Positions 24,558 through 33,796 are shown, numbered from the stretch's first letter. The stretch: 39,432 nucleotides of DNA from Streptomyces sp. NBRC 110611 (GCF_001590865.1 NZ_BBUY01000026.1:1-39432), one strand, 5' to 3'. Translations and numbers: made by a program. The notes: generated by a model not told the origin, from the sequence alone.

Positions 24558-25430
24558 GTGTCAGCGGTGTTGACGGAGGCGTGGGAGCGGCAGAGCATCT
24601 GGTCGCAGGCAGCGAACCGGCTGAAGGCGTCGATCGTCAGGGCCCGGCTGCTGGCCCTGCTGCTGGGGGTCTCCTTCGCCGTGCTGGGAGCGGCTTCCGC
24701 CCAGGTGATGGCGGCCAGTGCGGTATGGGGGAAATCCCTGGCGTTCGCCGCCGCGGTGACGGCGGCGAGCGCTTCCCTGGTCGCCCAGCGCGCCACCCCG
24801 CAGCGCATCCGGGACTGGACCCGGCTGCGCTCCCTGTCCGAGGGGGCGAAGGCGCAGATCTACGCACGACTGGCGGGCGGCGCCGCGTACCGCACCGGGG
24901 CCCCGGACGCACTGCTCGCCGAGCGGATCGACGGGCTCCGGGCGGATGGCGCGGACCTGGCGCGGCACTGCGCGGACCTGGTGCCGGTGCCCCGCCCGCT
25001 GCCCGCCGTCCATGACCTCGCGTCCTACATGGACCTCCGGGTCCAGGGTCAGGTCGTCGGCTACTACCGGCCGAACGCCGCGCTGATGGGCCGCCGGCTG
25101 GCCGCCGTACGGCGTGCCGAACTGACGCTGAGTGCGTCCGCCGCGGTGCTGGCCGCGGCCGGCGGGGCCTTCGAACTCGCTGCCACCGGCGTGTGGTTGG
25201 GGGTGGCGGCCACCGTCACGATGGCGGTGACCGCGCATGCGGCGGCGGCCAAGTACGACTACCAGGAGCTGGAGTTCTCCCGTACAGCGGAGGAGCTGGA
25301 CCGGGTGTACCGGCACTGGCGGAGGCAGCCGCCCGCGGGACCGGCGGACGAGGACCGGATCATCGAACGCTGCGAGGATGTGATCTCGGTCCAGAACGAG
25401 GCATGGATGGTGAAGTGGCAAGGGCAGTGA
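24558..25430 (+). CDS. SLATT/DUF4231-family membrane protein
   Basis: 290 residues from GTG at 24558, chosen for GGAGGGG six bases upstream; an ATG at 24516 is possible but lacks such a site. Four membrane helices in two pairs: ARLLALLLGVSFAVLGAASA with WGKSLAFAAAVTAASASLVA, and LTLSASAAVLAAAGGAFELA with GVWLGVAATVTMAVTAHAAA. Between them lies a helical region (RSLSEGAKAQIYARLAGG); after them the DUF4231/SLATT tail YDYQELEFSRTAEELDRVYR, then ISVQNEAWMVKWQGQ. SLATT proteins are predicted pore or membrane-damage effectors in conflict systems, often beside TIR or nucleotide-sensing genes. It is convergent with a TIR-WD40 gene, 15 bases apart. Confidence 0.8.
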   Translation: MSAVLTEAWERQSIWSQAANRLKASIVRARLLALLLGVSFAVLGAASAQVMAASAVWGKSLAFAAAVTAASASLVAQRATPQRIRDWTRLRSLSEGAKAQIYARLAGGAAYRTGAPDALLAERIDGLRADGADLARHCADLVPVPRPLPAVHDLASYMDLRVQGQVVGYYRPNAALMGRRLAAVRRAELTLSASAAVLAAAGGAFELAATGVWLGVAATVTMAVTAHAAAAKYDYQELEFSRTAEELDRVYRHWRRQPPAGPADEDRIIERCEDVISVQNEAWMVKWQGQ

Positions 25431-25445
25431 GGCACCCCTGTGCCG

Positions 25446-28400
25446 CTACGGCGTGGAGCACGAAGCCGGGTAGCGCTCCCCGGATGCCGCCGCCCGCCAT
25501 TCGGCCGTGGTGAGCCGGCGGCCCGCGTGCCGGCACAGTGAACTCTGCCAGTGCGCCGGATCCAGGTCCACGGAGACCAGCGCGCCACCGCCCGCGAGGA
25601 CGGCCCGGGTGCCGTCCGGTGTGATCTGGGGCTCGGCCCGGGTGTCCGCCGTGGCCAGCCGCGGCCCCACCCGCTTCCGTTGGCGCAGATCCCACAGCCA
25701 CAGGCTGCTGGCGTTGAACTCGGCGAGCGGCTGCGTGACGACCAGCAGGTGCGTGCCATCGGGAGTGATCCGCAGGTTCTGCACCACCGTCACGCCCGGC
25801 TCCCCGACATCGAAGGCGGGGCCGAGCCGCACACCGGTCCGCGCGTCCCACAGCTGGACGGACGTGCTCAAGCCGCTCACGGTCGCCAGGGTGCGGCCGT
25901 CCGGGGAGAACGCCACCGACGTACCGTCCTTCGTTCCTCGGCGCGGCCTGCCCGTCGCGGTGTCCCAGAGCCGGACCCGCGATTGGCGGTCTGCGGCGGC
26001 GAGGGTCCGCCCGTCGGGGCTCAGCACCACCGAGTCCAGATAGCCGTTCTCCCGCACCGAGCCGTAGGTCCGTACGCTGCGGCCGTCCGCGAGGCGCCAG
26101 CGTTCCACCGTGGACTCCTGGGTGAAGGCGAGGTAGAGATGCCGCCCGTCGGGAGAGAACACCAGTGTCCCGGGCGCCTCCTTGGGGTTGGGGCGGACGG
26201 TGCTGCGGAGGGTGGCGGTACGGCGTCCCGTCGCGGCGGCGAAGATCTCGACGAAGGTCCGCAGTTCCGGACCCACCGAAGTCACCACGCCGGTGCCGAC
26301 CGTCTGCGCGACGGCGATGTGTGCTCCGTCGGGGCTGTAGGCGACGGACCAGCCGGTGCCGGTGAGCGGGACGGCCCGGCGGCGCCGCCCGTCCGCGCTG
26401 CCGACCAGGGTCAGTTCGGTGCCCTTGCGGTGCAGCACGGCCAGGGTGCGGCCGTCGGGGCTCAGCGCGTTCGCCGCGACGGTGGTCAACGGCGCGGGCA
26501 GCCGCGAGACGATCCGGCCGTGGCCGTCCAGGCGCCAGCCCGTCAGCTCGCCCCGGTCGTTCAAGGTCACCGCACGGCGGCCGTCCACGCTGTGCACGAC
26601 GCCCGTGGACGACATCGGCGCCACCCCGGCGAGTGCGGCCAGCCGCATCCCGTGCCGCGGCGCACCGGCCACCATCGCGGGGATCCGGCTCTCCCACTCC
26701 ATCGCGCCGTAGTCCCGGTGCAGTCCGGCCTTGCGCAGCTCTTCGAAGGGGACCGGGCCCAGTTTGCGACGGTTCTCCAGATCCCAGACCTCGTCGTCGC
26801 CGCGGGTCGTCCCGAAGGGCGTCAGCAGTACGCGCCGCCCGTCCTCCGAGACCGCGCTCGGAATCCTGCCGGGATCCGGTGTCCAGACGTCGTGCCCGCC
26901 GGGCCCGATCACCTTCGCGGCATGGTGGTCGTCGACGACCGGTTTGTCGTCGGCGGTCCAGCCGTACAGCGCGCTCTTCCCGGCCGCGGCGTTGGGATCG
27001 CGCGTGACACGGACGTCCAGGGGGCGGCCGGTGGCCTCGCGCAGCGTGCCCGCGTCCGGACCGTTGCACCACACCCGGGTGCCGCGCGGGTTCGGAGCGG
27101 GCTCGGCGCACGTGTACCGGGCGACGTCCCGGCGGTGGGTCACGTCCCGGACGAGGGTGGCCGCCGACCCGGCCGCCGCGGCCACCACCCGCCCGCCGTC
27201 CCCGGCGAGACCGCCGGACCAGACACCGGAGGAGGACGGACGCCCCGCAGTCCGGAAGACGTCCACCACACGCAGCGACCTGGTGTCGCGCACCTCGATC
27301 CGGTCGCCCCGGCTCACCACGATCCGCCGCCCGTCCCGGCTCAGGCCCCGCCGTGCGTCGTGCGGCAGTTGCCCCGGCACGCTCCCGCGCGGCCGCCAGT
27401 CCGCGGTGTCCCAGATGCGGGTCCGGCCGTCGGCGAACGTCGCCGCGAAGACCCGGCCGTCCCGGCTGAACGCCGTGGTGCCGATCCCGCGCAGTCCGGT
27501 CGCCAGGACCGAAACGGCCTGATTGACCCGCATCAGCTGGGTGGCCATCGCATGGCGCGCCTCGTACGTGTCCGCCTGCGCGTACGCGGCCGCGCCCAGC
27601 AGCGAGGACCGTACGAGCCCGGCGTAGGGCTGCGCGTCCGCCGCGGCGGCCAGCCGCTGGGAGAGGGCGGTCCGGCGCTGCCGTTCGGCGTCCGCCTGGC
27701 CGGTCAGCACCAGCCCGGTCAGCACGGCGAGGACGGCCACCACCGCCACCGCGCCCAGCCACCAGCGGCGGGCGCGGAGCCGGCCCGCGATCCGGCTCCG
27801 GTCGATGAACTCGTCCTGCGCCGCGGTGCGCCGGGCCCGGAAGCCGGGCGTGCGCGGAGTGTGCGCCCGCCACGCCTCGGCGATCCGGACCTCGTGCGGA
27901 CGCAGCAGCAGACCTTCGCTGAACCCGCTCGCCCGCCAGGCGTGCGCCTGCTCGCCGAACCGGGTGTGCAGATCCACCCACACATGCTCCTGGGCGACGA
28001 ACGCCAGCGTCTCCCGTACCCCCCGGTCGAAATCCGCCGCGCCGCTCATGGTGAGCCGCTGGTACTCGGCCAGCGGCTCCCAGCCCGCAGCACGCAGGGC
28101 GGCGGTCGTGCTGCCCGCCGGCTCCGGGGAGATCAGTACCGGAAGAATCCGCTTCCCCAGCGCGATGGCCTCCTCGCACTCGCGCAAACACCACTCGGAA
28201 CGCAGCGAGTTGCTGCTGACGAGGACGATCACGGCGTCCGAGGCGCGCAGCGCGTCGAAGATCTTCCATCGCCACTTCTCCGACGCTCTGATCCCCTGCC
28301 AGTCCACCCACACCCCCCGCACATGCTGCTCCAGCGCACGTACATAGCGGGTGGCGAACTCCTCATCGGTACGGGCGTAGCTGAGGAACACCCGTGCGGT

Positions 28401-29170
28401 GTTCCGGAGTTGCGGCAGCCCCTCGCCTTCCGGTGTGCCGGCGAACGGGTCACGGAGCCGGGCCCGGCGCGCCGGCCACTCCCGCAGCGCGGCACAGCCG
28501 CCGCCGATCACCAGCGCCACCACCGACACCAGCAGCGGCCAGTACCACTGCGCGAACGACGGGCCGAACAGGCCGGCACTCACCTGCCGGTCGAACCACC
28601 CCAGCAACTCCCCCACCACCGCCGCCCGCCCCTCGGGCACCAGCTCCCCGCGGACGAACGGCGCCGTCCAGCGCTGCACGGCCCAGGCCGCACCACCCAG
28701 CACACCCGCCGCGACCAGCGCCCACAGCACCAGCCCCCGCAACGACAGCCGGAGGTCCGGCACCGTGCGGCGCTCCCCCGCCGCCTCCCGGCACACCAGG
28801 GCCTGCGCCGCGCTCGTACCGCACCCGAGGACCGCCACCGTCCCCACCAAAGCCGTTCCGTACGGGGTGGGCAGGGCCGGCACGAACGGGATGACCACCA
28901 CGACACAGCCCACCGCCGTCAGCAGCCACACCACGCTCTCCGGCCGCGACAACCGACGCCACCGCCACCCCAGCCGCCCGATGCCCGCCGACCGCCGCCG
29001 GAGCTGCCCCACCGTCTCCGCCAACGGGCTGAAGACCAACGTGGCCACGGGAATCCGACCAGCCCGCCCAGGGGCCCGAAGAACAGCCGGCACAGCAGCC
29101 AGGACAGCCCGCAGGCGAGCAACCAGGCGGCGCGGGTGCTCACCACCCAGCGGATTGATCGCGAGACCAT
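25446..29170 (-). CDS. TM-TIR-TM-WD40 repeat protein, apparent one-base frameshift near the 5' end
   Basis: ATG at 29170 has GGGAGG at ideal spacing and opens with MVSRSIRWVVSTRAAWLLAC, a membrane helix, reading on to GGLVGFP. There the frame must shift by one base in the G run at 29049-29051 to reach VATLVFSPLAETVGQLRRRS and the main frame; corrected length about 1,241 residues. Order: five or so N-terminal membrane helices (to about residue 225); TIR domain (about 261-345: ARVFLSYARTDEEF, VWVDWQGIRASEKWRWKIFD, AVIVLVSSNSLRSEWCLREC with its WxxxE); a helix (LGAVAVVAVLAVLTGLVL, about 455-475); coiled linker (DAERQRRTALSQRLAAAADA); then about 13 WD40 blades to the typical end LTTAEWRAAASGERYP. 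TIR domains of this type hydrolyse NAD+ or make nucleotide signals; the WD40 part probably senses a trigger. Confidence 0.85.
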
Positions 29171-29318
29171 GAACCCTCCCGTGAGAGTGCACCGAGGCGC
29201 ACACAGTTCCTTCCCACGGGAACGAGGGACGCACCCCAGGAACAGGAAGCAGCACGCGCTCCAGGACAAGGGAGACGCACTCCAGGAAAGGGGCGCACCA
29301 TCGGCTTCGTCCCGCGCC

Positions 29319-29363
29319 ATGGCCCTACTCGTGATGGCCCAGCTCGTTATGGCCCTGCTCGTT
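29319..29363. repeat. Three 15-bp tandem repeats at the 3' end of arsC
   Basis: ATGGCCCTACTCGTG, ATGGCCCAGCTCGTT and ATGGCCCTGCTCGTT lie head to tail and a partial fourth unit follows. The arsC stop codon (29347-29349) lies inside. Confidence 0.8.
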
Positions 29364-29781
29364 CATGGCCCGGGCCGGAGTCGATCTCGGCGATGAGCAC
29401 CTCGATGCGAGTCCTGATCTCGTCGCGGATCGAGCGGACGGCTTCGAGGCCCTGACCGGCCGGGTCCGCCAGGGCCCAGTCGAGGTACTTCCTGCCGGGG
29501 AAGACGGGGCAGGCGTCGCCGCAGCCCATGGTGACCACGACGTCGGATGCCCGGACCGCGTCGGTGGTCAGCACCCTCGGCACCTCGGCGGAGATGTCGA
29601 TACCGATCTCGGTCATGGCCGCGACGACGGCGGGGTTGACGGCATCGGCGGGAGCGGACCCCGCGGAGCGCACCTCGATGCGGTCGCCCGCGAGGTGGGT
29701 GAGGAAGGCGGCGGCCATCTGGGAGCGTCCGGCGTTGTGGACGCAGACGAACAGGACCGAGGGCTTGGCGGGTTCAGGCAT
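29347..29781 (-). CDS. arsC: Arsenate reductase, low-molecular-weight phosphatase type
   Basis: 144 residues from ATG at 29781, overlapping acr3 by eight bases. The P-loop VCVHNAGRSQMA (C13-x5-R19) holds and cuts the arsenate. The thioredoxin-family relay cysteines are in TMGCGDACPVFPG (C87 and C91), and YLDWALADPAGQ supplies the general acid Asp. It reduces arsenate to arsenite for export by the ACR3 pump. Last gene of the operon; the C-terminus ends in the tandem repeat. Confidence 0.95.
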   Translation of the reverse strand: MPEPAKPSVLFVCVHNAGRSQMAAAFLTHLAGDRIEVRSAGSAPADAVNPAVVAAMTEIGIDISAEVPRVLTTDAVRASDVVVTMGCGDACPVFPGRKYLDWALADPAGQGLEAVRSIRDEIRTRIEVLIAEIDSGPGHERAGP

Positions 29782-30889
29782 GAGCGGAGCCTTCCGGGGC
29801 GGCGGCCGGTGAGGCTGCCGGGGTACTGGAGGCGGGGAAGAAGCGGCGGGCGGCGAGGGCCACGTACACGAGGCCGATGAGGACGGGGACCTCGATGAGG
29901 GGGCCGACGACTCCGGCCAGGGCCTGGCCGCTGGTGGCACCGAAGGTGGCGATGGCGACCGCGATGGCCAGCTCGAAGTTGTTGCCCGCGGCGGTGAACG
30001 CGAGCGTCGTGGCGCGCGGGTGGTCCAGGCCGACCGCGCGGCCGAGGGCCATGGAACCGCCCCACATGAGGGTGAAGTACACCAGGAGCGGCAGCGCGAT
30101 GCGTGCGACGTCCAGCGGCTTGGAGGTGATGGCGTCGCCTTGGAGGGCGAAGAGCACGACGATGGTGAACAGCAGCCCGTACAGGGCGAACGGTCCGATC
30201 CGCGGGATCAGCTTCGTCTCGTACCAGGTGCGGCCCTTGGCCTTCTCCCCCAGGCGGCGCGTGAGGTATCCGGCCAGCAGCGGGATCCCGAGGAAGACCA
30301 GGACGCTACGGGCGATCTCCCCCACCGACACGTCCAGAGCCGCCTGCTCGAAGCCCAGCCAACCCGGCAGCACGGACAGGTAGAACCAGCCGAGCAGGCT
30401 GAACGAGAGGACCTGGAATACGGAGTTGAGGGCGATGAGGACGGCGGCGGCTTCGCGGTCGCCGCCGGCGAGGTCGTTCCAGACGATGACCATGGCGATG
30501 CAGCGGGCCAGACCGACGATGATCAGGCCGGTGCGGTACTCGGGCAGGTCGGGCAGGAAGAACCAGGCAAGGGCGAACATCACCGCCGGGCCCAGCACCC
30601 AGTTCAGCACCAAGGACGGGATCAGGAGGCGGCGGTCACCCAGGACGGTGTCGAGGCGGCCGTAGCGGACCTTGGCCAGGACCGGGTACATCATCACGAG
30701 CAGGCCCAGCGCGATGGGCAACGAGACTCCGGTGACGGTGACGCTGGCCAGAGCGTCGCCGAGGCCGGGCACGAGGCGGCCCAGGCCGAGGCCGGCGGCC
30801 ATCGCTGCCCCGATCCACACCGCGAGGTAGCGGTCCACGAAGGACAGCCGCCCGGCGACCGGCGCCGAGGACGTGATGCCGTCGCTCAC
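29774..30889 (-). CDS. acr3: ACR3-family arsenite efflux transporter
   Basis: 371 residues from GTG at 30889, coupled to arsR by a GTGA overlap. Ten membrane helices. The conserved Cys in GLIIVGLARCIAMVIVWNDL and the Glu in AAGNNFELAIAVAIATFG, both essential in ACR3 pumps, are present. Exports arsenite using the proton motive force. The middle gene of arsR-acr3-arsC. Confidence 0.95.
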   Translation of the reverse strand: MSDGITSSAPVAGRLSFVDRYLAVWIGAAMAAGLGLGRLVPGLGDALASVTVTGVSLPIALGLLVMMYPVLAKVRYGRLDTVLGDRRLLIPSLVLNWVLGPAVMFALAWFFLPDLPEYRTGLIIVGLARCIAMVIVWNDLAGGDREAAAVLIALNSVFQVLSFSLLGWFYLSVLPGWLGFEQAALDVSVGEIARSVLVFLGIPLLAGYLTRRLGEKAKGRTWYETKLIPRIGPFALYGLLFTIVVLFALQGDAITSKPLDVARIALPLLVYFTLMWGGSMALGRAVGLDHPRATTLAFTAAGNNFELAIAVAIATFGATSGQALAGVVGPLIEVPVLIGLVYVALAARRFFPASSTPAASPAAAPEGSAHA

Positions 30890-31320
30890 GAGGACGCCTC
30901 CACAGGTGCCTCCGCGGACGTTTCCGGAGGCGCCTCCGCGGGCCCGGACCGGCCGGGGCGGGTGAGGATCTCGGCCAGCGTGTCGGTCATCTCCGGCAGC
31001 AGCCAGTAGTAGACCCACGTGCCACGCCGCTCGCAGTCGATGAGTCCGGCCTGCCGCAGCAGCTTCAGATGGTGGGAGATGGTCGGCTGCGACAGGTCGA
31101 ACGCCGACGTCAGGTCGCAGACGCAGACCTCGCCGCCGGCCCGTGAGGCGATCATCGACAGCAGGCGCAGCCGTACCGGATCGCCCAGGGCCTTGAACAC
31201 CTTGGCCAGCTCGACCGCCCGGGCTTCGCCCAGCGGGGCGGTCAGCAGCCCGGGGCAGCAGCCCTCGGCCGCCTCGTCGGCATCCGCTTGATCGAGCACC
31301 ACAAGCCCTTGTTTCGACAT
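30886..31320 (-). CDS. arsR: ArsR-family arsenic-responsive repressor
   Basis: 144 residues from ATG at 31320. Winged helix: VFKALGDPVRLRLLSMIASR, then EVCVCDLTSAFDLSQPTISH, HLKLLRQAGLIDCERRG and WVYYWLL. Cys66 and Cys68 (CVC) at the start of the recognition region, perhaps with Cys21-Cys22, would bind As(III)/Sb(III), as in classical ArsR. It should repress the operon through the CATA/TATG site over its own start. Confidence 0.95.
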   Translation of the reverse strand: MSKQGLVVLDQADADEAAEGCCPGLLTAPLGEARAVELAKVFKALGDPVRLRLLSMIASRAGGEVCVCDLTSAFDLSQPTISHHLKLLRQAGLIDCERRGTWVYYWLLPEMTDTLAEILTRPGRSGPAEAPPETSAEAPVEASS

Positions 31321-31335
31321 ATGCCTATGTTGACA
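31318..31335. promoter_or_regulatory. Candidate ArsR operator and promoter element
   Basis: CATATGCCTATG (CATA-N4-TATG, 31318-31329) begins at the arsR start codon and is followed by TTGACA (31330-31335), a perfect -35 hexamer on the plus strand toward the response regulator. ArsR binding here could also affect the divergent two-component genes. Confidence 0.45.
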
Positions 31336-31394
31336 AACTTCGATTCAGGGCACAAGAGGGCCGGTGGGACCGCACCCATGGGACAAGAAGGACA

Positions 31395-32084
31395 ATGGCC
31401 CCCATGCGGATACTCCTGGTCGAGGATGAAGAAGGGCTCGTCGACTCGCTCAAGCGCGGCCTGGCAGCCGAGGGCCACTGGGTCGATGTGGCCTGCGACG
31501 GCCACCACGGCCTGCAGCTGGCGCTCACCGGCCCGTACGATGCGATCCTGCTCGACGTCATGCTGCCCGGCCTGAACGGCTACGAGATATGTGGCCGGCT
31601 GCGGCGCCAGGGCAACTGGACTCCGGTGCTGATGCTCACCGCCAAGGACGGCGAGTACGACGAGGCCGAGGGCCTGGACGCGGGCGCCGACGACTACCTC
31701 ACCAAGCCGTTCTCCTTCGTCGTACTGCTGGCGCGACTGCGCGCACTGGGCCGCCGGGGCCGCGCCGCCGAGCGCCCCCACACCCTCCAGGCCGGAGACC
31801 TCACGCTGGACGCCGAGGGCCGCCGCTGCCGCCGCGGGGCCGCCGACATCGAGCTGACCGCACGCGAACTGGCGGTCCTCCGCTGCCTGATGATCGGCGA
31901 GGGCCGGACCGTGGCCAAGCAGGACATCCTCGACGAGGTCTGGGACTCCCCCGCCGAGACCGACCCCAATATCGTCGAGGTGTATGTCTCCTCACTGCGC
32001 AAGAAGATCGACGCGCCGTTCGGGCGCCGCTCGATCCTGACCGTGCACGGCACCGGCTACCGGATGGCGCCCGATGGCGGCTAG
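31395..32084 (+). CDS. OmpR/PhoB-family response regulator
   Basis: 229 residues from ATG at 31395 (GAAGGA upstream; a second ATG at 31404 gives the bare MRILLVEDEEG). Receiver: acidic DEE at 11-13, phosphoacceptor Asp54 in AILLDVMLPG, Thr in MLTAKD, Lys in YLTKPFSF. The C-terminal winged helix (LTARELAVLRCLMIGEGRTV, PNIVEVYVSSLRKKID, ILTVHGTGYRMA) is complete. It overlaps the histidine kinase gene by 11 bases and is divergent from arsR by 74 bases. Confidence 0.95.
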   Translation: MAPMRILLVEDEEGLVDSLKRGLAAEGHWVDVACDGHHGLQLALTGPYDAILLDVMLPGLNGYEICGRLRRQGNWTPVLMLTAKDGEYDEAEGLDAGADDYLTKPFSFVVLLARLRALGRRGRAAERPHTLQAGDLTLDAEGRRCRRGAADIELTARELAVLRCLMIGEGRTVAKQDILDEVWDSPAETDPNIVEVYVSSLRKKIDAPFGRRSILTVHGTGYRMAPDGG

Positions 32085-33741
32085 GAACTCCGGGAACCCG
32101 ATGGCGGCTGGGACGACCAGGACGGGGAATACCAGGAAAGGGAATACCGGGAAGCGGCGGGGCAGGGGCGGGGTGCGCTGGCCGCGCACCGTACGGGCCC
32201 GCTGTGCCGCGGCCGCCGCCCTCACCATGGCCCTGGTCCTGGCCGTCGGCGGCGGCTGGCTCTACACGATTCTGCGCGCCAACCTCCTGGACAACACCAC
32301 GGGCCGGACGGAACTGGCCGCCCGGAAGGTCGCCGCCCAGGCCGACGCAGGTGGCCTCCCCGACCTGCTGCCCGCCCCCTCGTCGGGTGTCGACCTGGTG
32401 CTGGTCCTCGATCCGGCGGGCCGCGTCGTCGCCACCAGCCGCCGCTCCGCCGAACCCGCCGCCGCATCCCTCGCCGCCCGGCTGACCTCCTTCCGTCCGC
32501 CTCCCGGCCAGGACTCCGCCTCCGGCATCGTCACCGGAAGCCGGGCCGCGGGCGACGCGGGTGGCAAGGGCGGCGAACGCAGCGACGTGGTCGTGGTACG
32601 CGCCACGCCGCCCGGCGGCGCACCCCGCTACGTCTATGCGCTGACGGTCCTGTCCGACGTGGACGACGCCACCCACGCCATCGCACTCGGTCTGCTGGCC
32701 AGCGCCCCACCACTGATCGCCCTGGCCGCAGCCATCGCCTGGGCGGTCACCGGCCTGGCGCTGCGGCCGGTGAGCGCGATCCGCACCGAGCTGGCCGCCG
32801 TCACCGGGAGCGCACTGCACCGCCGGGTGCCGGACCCGGCCGGCGGCGACGAGATCGCTCTGCTGGCCCGTACGGTCAACACGACCCTGGACCGGCTGGA
32901 GGAGGCCGTCACCCGCCAGCGGCAGTTCGCCGCCGATGCCTCGCACGAGCTGCGGAATCCGATCGCCGCCGTACGCTCCCAGCTGGAGGTCGTACTCACC
33001 ACGTGGGATCTCACGACGCGGGAGCTCACCACACCGGAACTCACGACGCGAGAGCTCACCGCGCCGGAGTCACGGCAGGCGGCCCGAACCGTTCGAGCAG
33101 GCACGCCGGGGTCCGTCCCCCGCGAACAGGAGCTGCGCGACGGTGTGCGGTCCGCGCTCGCCGACACCCGGCGGCTCCAGCGGATCGCCACCGACCTGCT
33201 GCTGCTCGCCCGGCTGGATTCCCGCCCGGAGCCCGCCCGCGAGCCGGTGGACCTGGCCCTGCTGGCGGCCGAGGAAGCGGCCCGTCGACCGCGGACCCGG
33301 GTGCCGGTCACCGTTGTGGCGCCCGGGCCGGTACCCGTACGCGCGGACCCGGCGCAGTGGGAGCGGCTGCTGGCCAACCTCGTCGACAACGCCCTTCGCT
33401 ACGCGGACAGCGAGGTGCGGATCACGGCCCGCAGCGCCCGGGACCGGGCCGTACTGGAGGTCGCCGACGACGGCCCGGGGATTCCCGAGGCCGCGCGCGA
33501 GCAGGTCTTCACACGGTTCGCGCGGCTGGACACGGCCCGCGACCGGGGGCGAGGCGGCAGCGGGCTGGGCCTGGCCATCGCCCGGGAGATCGCCCGTGCG
33601 CACGGAGGCGACCTGACGGCCGACGACGCCGAGCACGGCGGTGCCCGCCTGGTGGCCACTCTCCCCACCGCACCGGGATCGCCCACGCCCGCACCGCACC
33701 TCCCGCCCGCACCGCGCTCCTCGCCCGCACCGCACTCCTGA
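32074..33741 (+). CDS. Sensor histidine kinase
   Basis: 555 residues from ATG at 32074. Cytoplasmic N-terminus with a GNTRKGNTGK repeat; TM helix about 44-67; extracytoplasmic domain (DLVLVLDPAGRVVATSRRSA); second TM about 207-233; HAMP; dimerisation domain QFAADASHELRNPIAAVRSQ with His291; ATPase lid motifs NLVDNALRYA, DDGPGIP and GGSGLGLAIAREIARAHGG. The hairpin between the two dimerisation helices has an insert LTTRELTTPELTTRELTAPE made by a 30-bp tandem repeat. The tail is Pro/Ala-rich. Signal unknown; likely cell envelope, given the downstream LCP gene. Confidence 0.95.
   Translation: MAARNSGNPMAAGTTRTGNTRKGNTGKRRGRGGVRWPRTVRARCAAAAALTMALVLAVGGGWLYTILRANLLDNTTGRTELAARKVAAQADAGGLPDLLPAPSSGVDLVLVLDPAGRVVATSRRSAEPAAASLAARLTSFRPPPGQDSASGIVTGSRAAGDAGGKGGERSDVVVVRATPPGGAPRYVYALTVLSDVDDATHAIALGLLASAPPLIALAAAIAWAVTGLALRPVSAIRTELAAVTGSALHRRVPDPAGGDEIALLARTVNTTLDRLEEAVTRQRQFAADASHELRNPIAAVRSQLEVVLTTWDLTTRELTTPELTTRELTAPESRQAARTVRAGTPGSVPREQELRDGVRSALADTRRLQRIATDLLLLARLDSRPEPAREPVDLALLAAEEAARRPRTRVPVTVVAPGPVPVRADPAQWERLLANLVDNALRYADSEVRITARSARDRAVLEVADDGPGIPEAAREQVFTRFARLDTARDRGRGGSGLGLAIAREIARAHGGDLTADDAEHGGARLVATLPTAPGSPTPAPHLPPAPRSSPAPHS
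33011..33070 (+). repeat. 30-bp tandem repeat inside the kinase gene
   Basis: Two in-frame units (33011-33040 and 33041-33070) encode LTTRELTTPE and LTTRELTAPE, expanding the loop after the phosphoacceptor helix of the histidine kinase. Confidence 0.85.
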
Positions 33742-33747
33742 AAGCCC

Positions 33748-33773
33748 CTTCAGAACTCTCAGGATTCCTTCAG
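33748..33773 (+). promoter_or_regulatory. TTCAG direct repeats upstream of the LCP gene
   Basis: CTTCAG (33748), CTCAG (33758) and CTTCAG (33768) form a phased array, the outer copies 20 bases apart, ending 23 bases before the LCP start. This is the arrangement expected of an OmpR-type regulator site, so the upstream response regulator is the first candidate. Confidence 0.45.
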
Positions 33774-33796
33774 CACCGGCATCCGACGCTGGTCCG

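Noticed and set aside
25551..29396. A 1,281-codon open frame on the plus strand across the TIR-WD40 gene
   Set aside because: It is the antisense of a clear TIR-WD40 coding sequence; its translation is Arg/Gly/Pro-rich with no domain. Long antisense frames are normal at this GC content.
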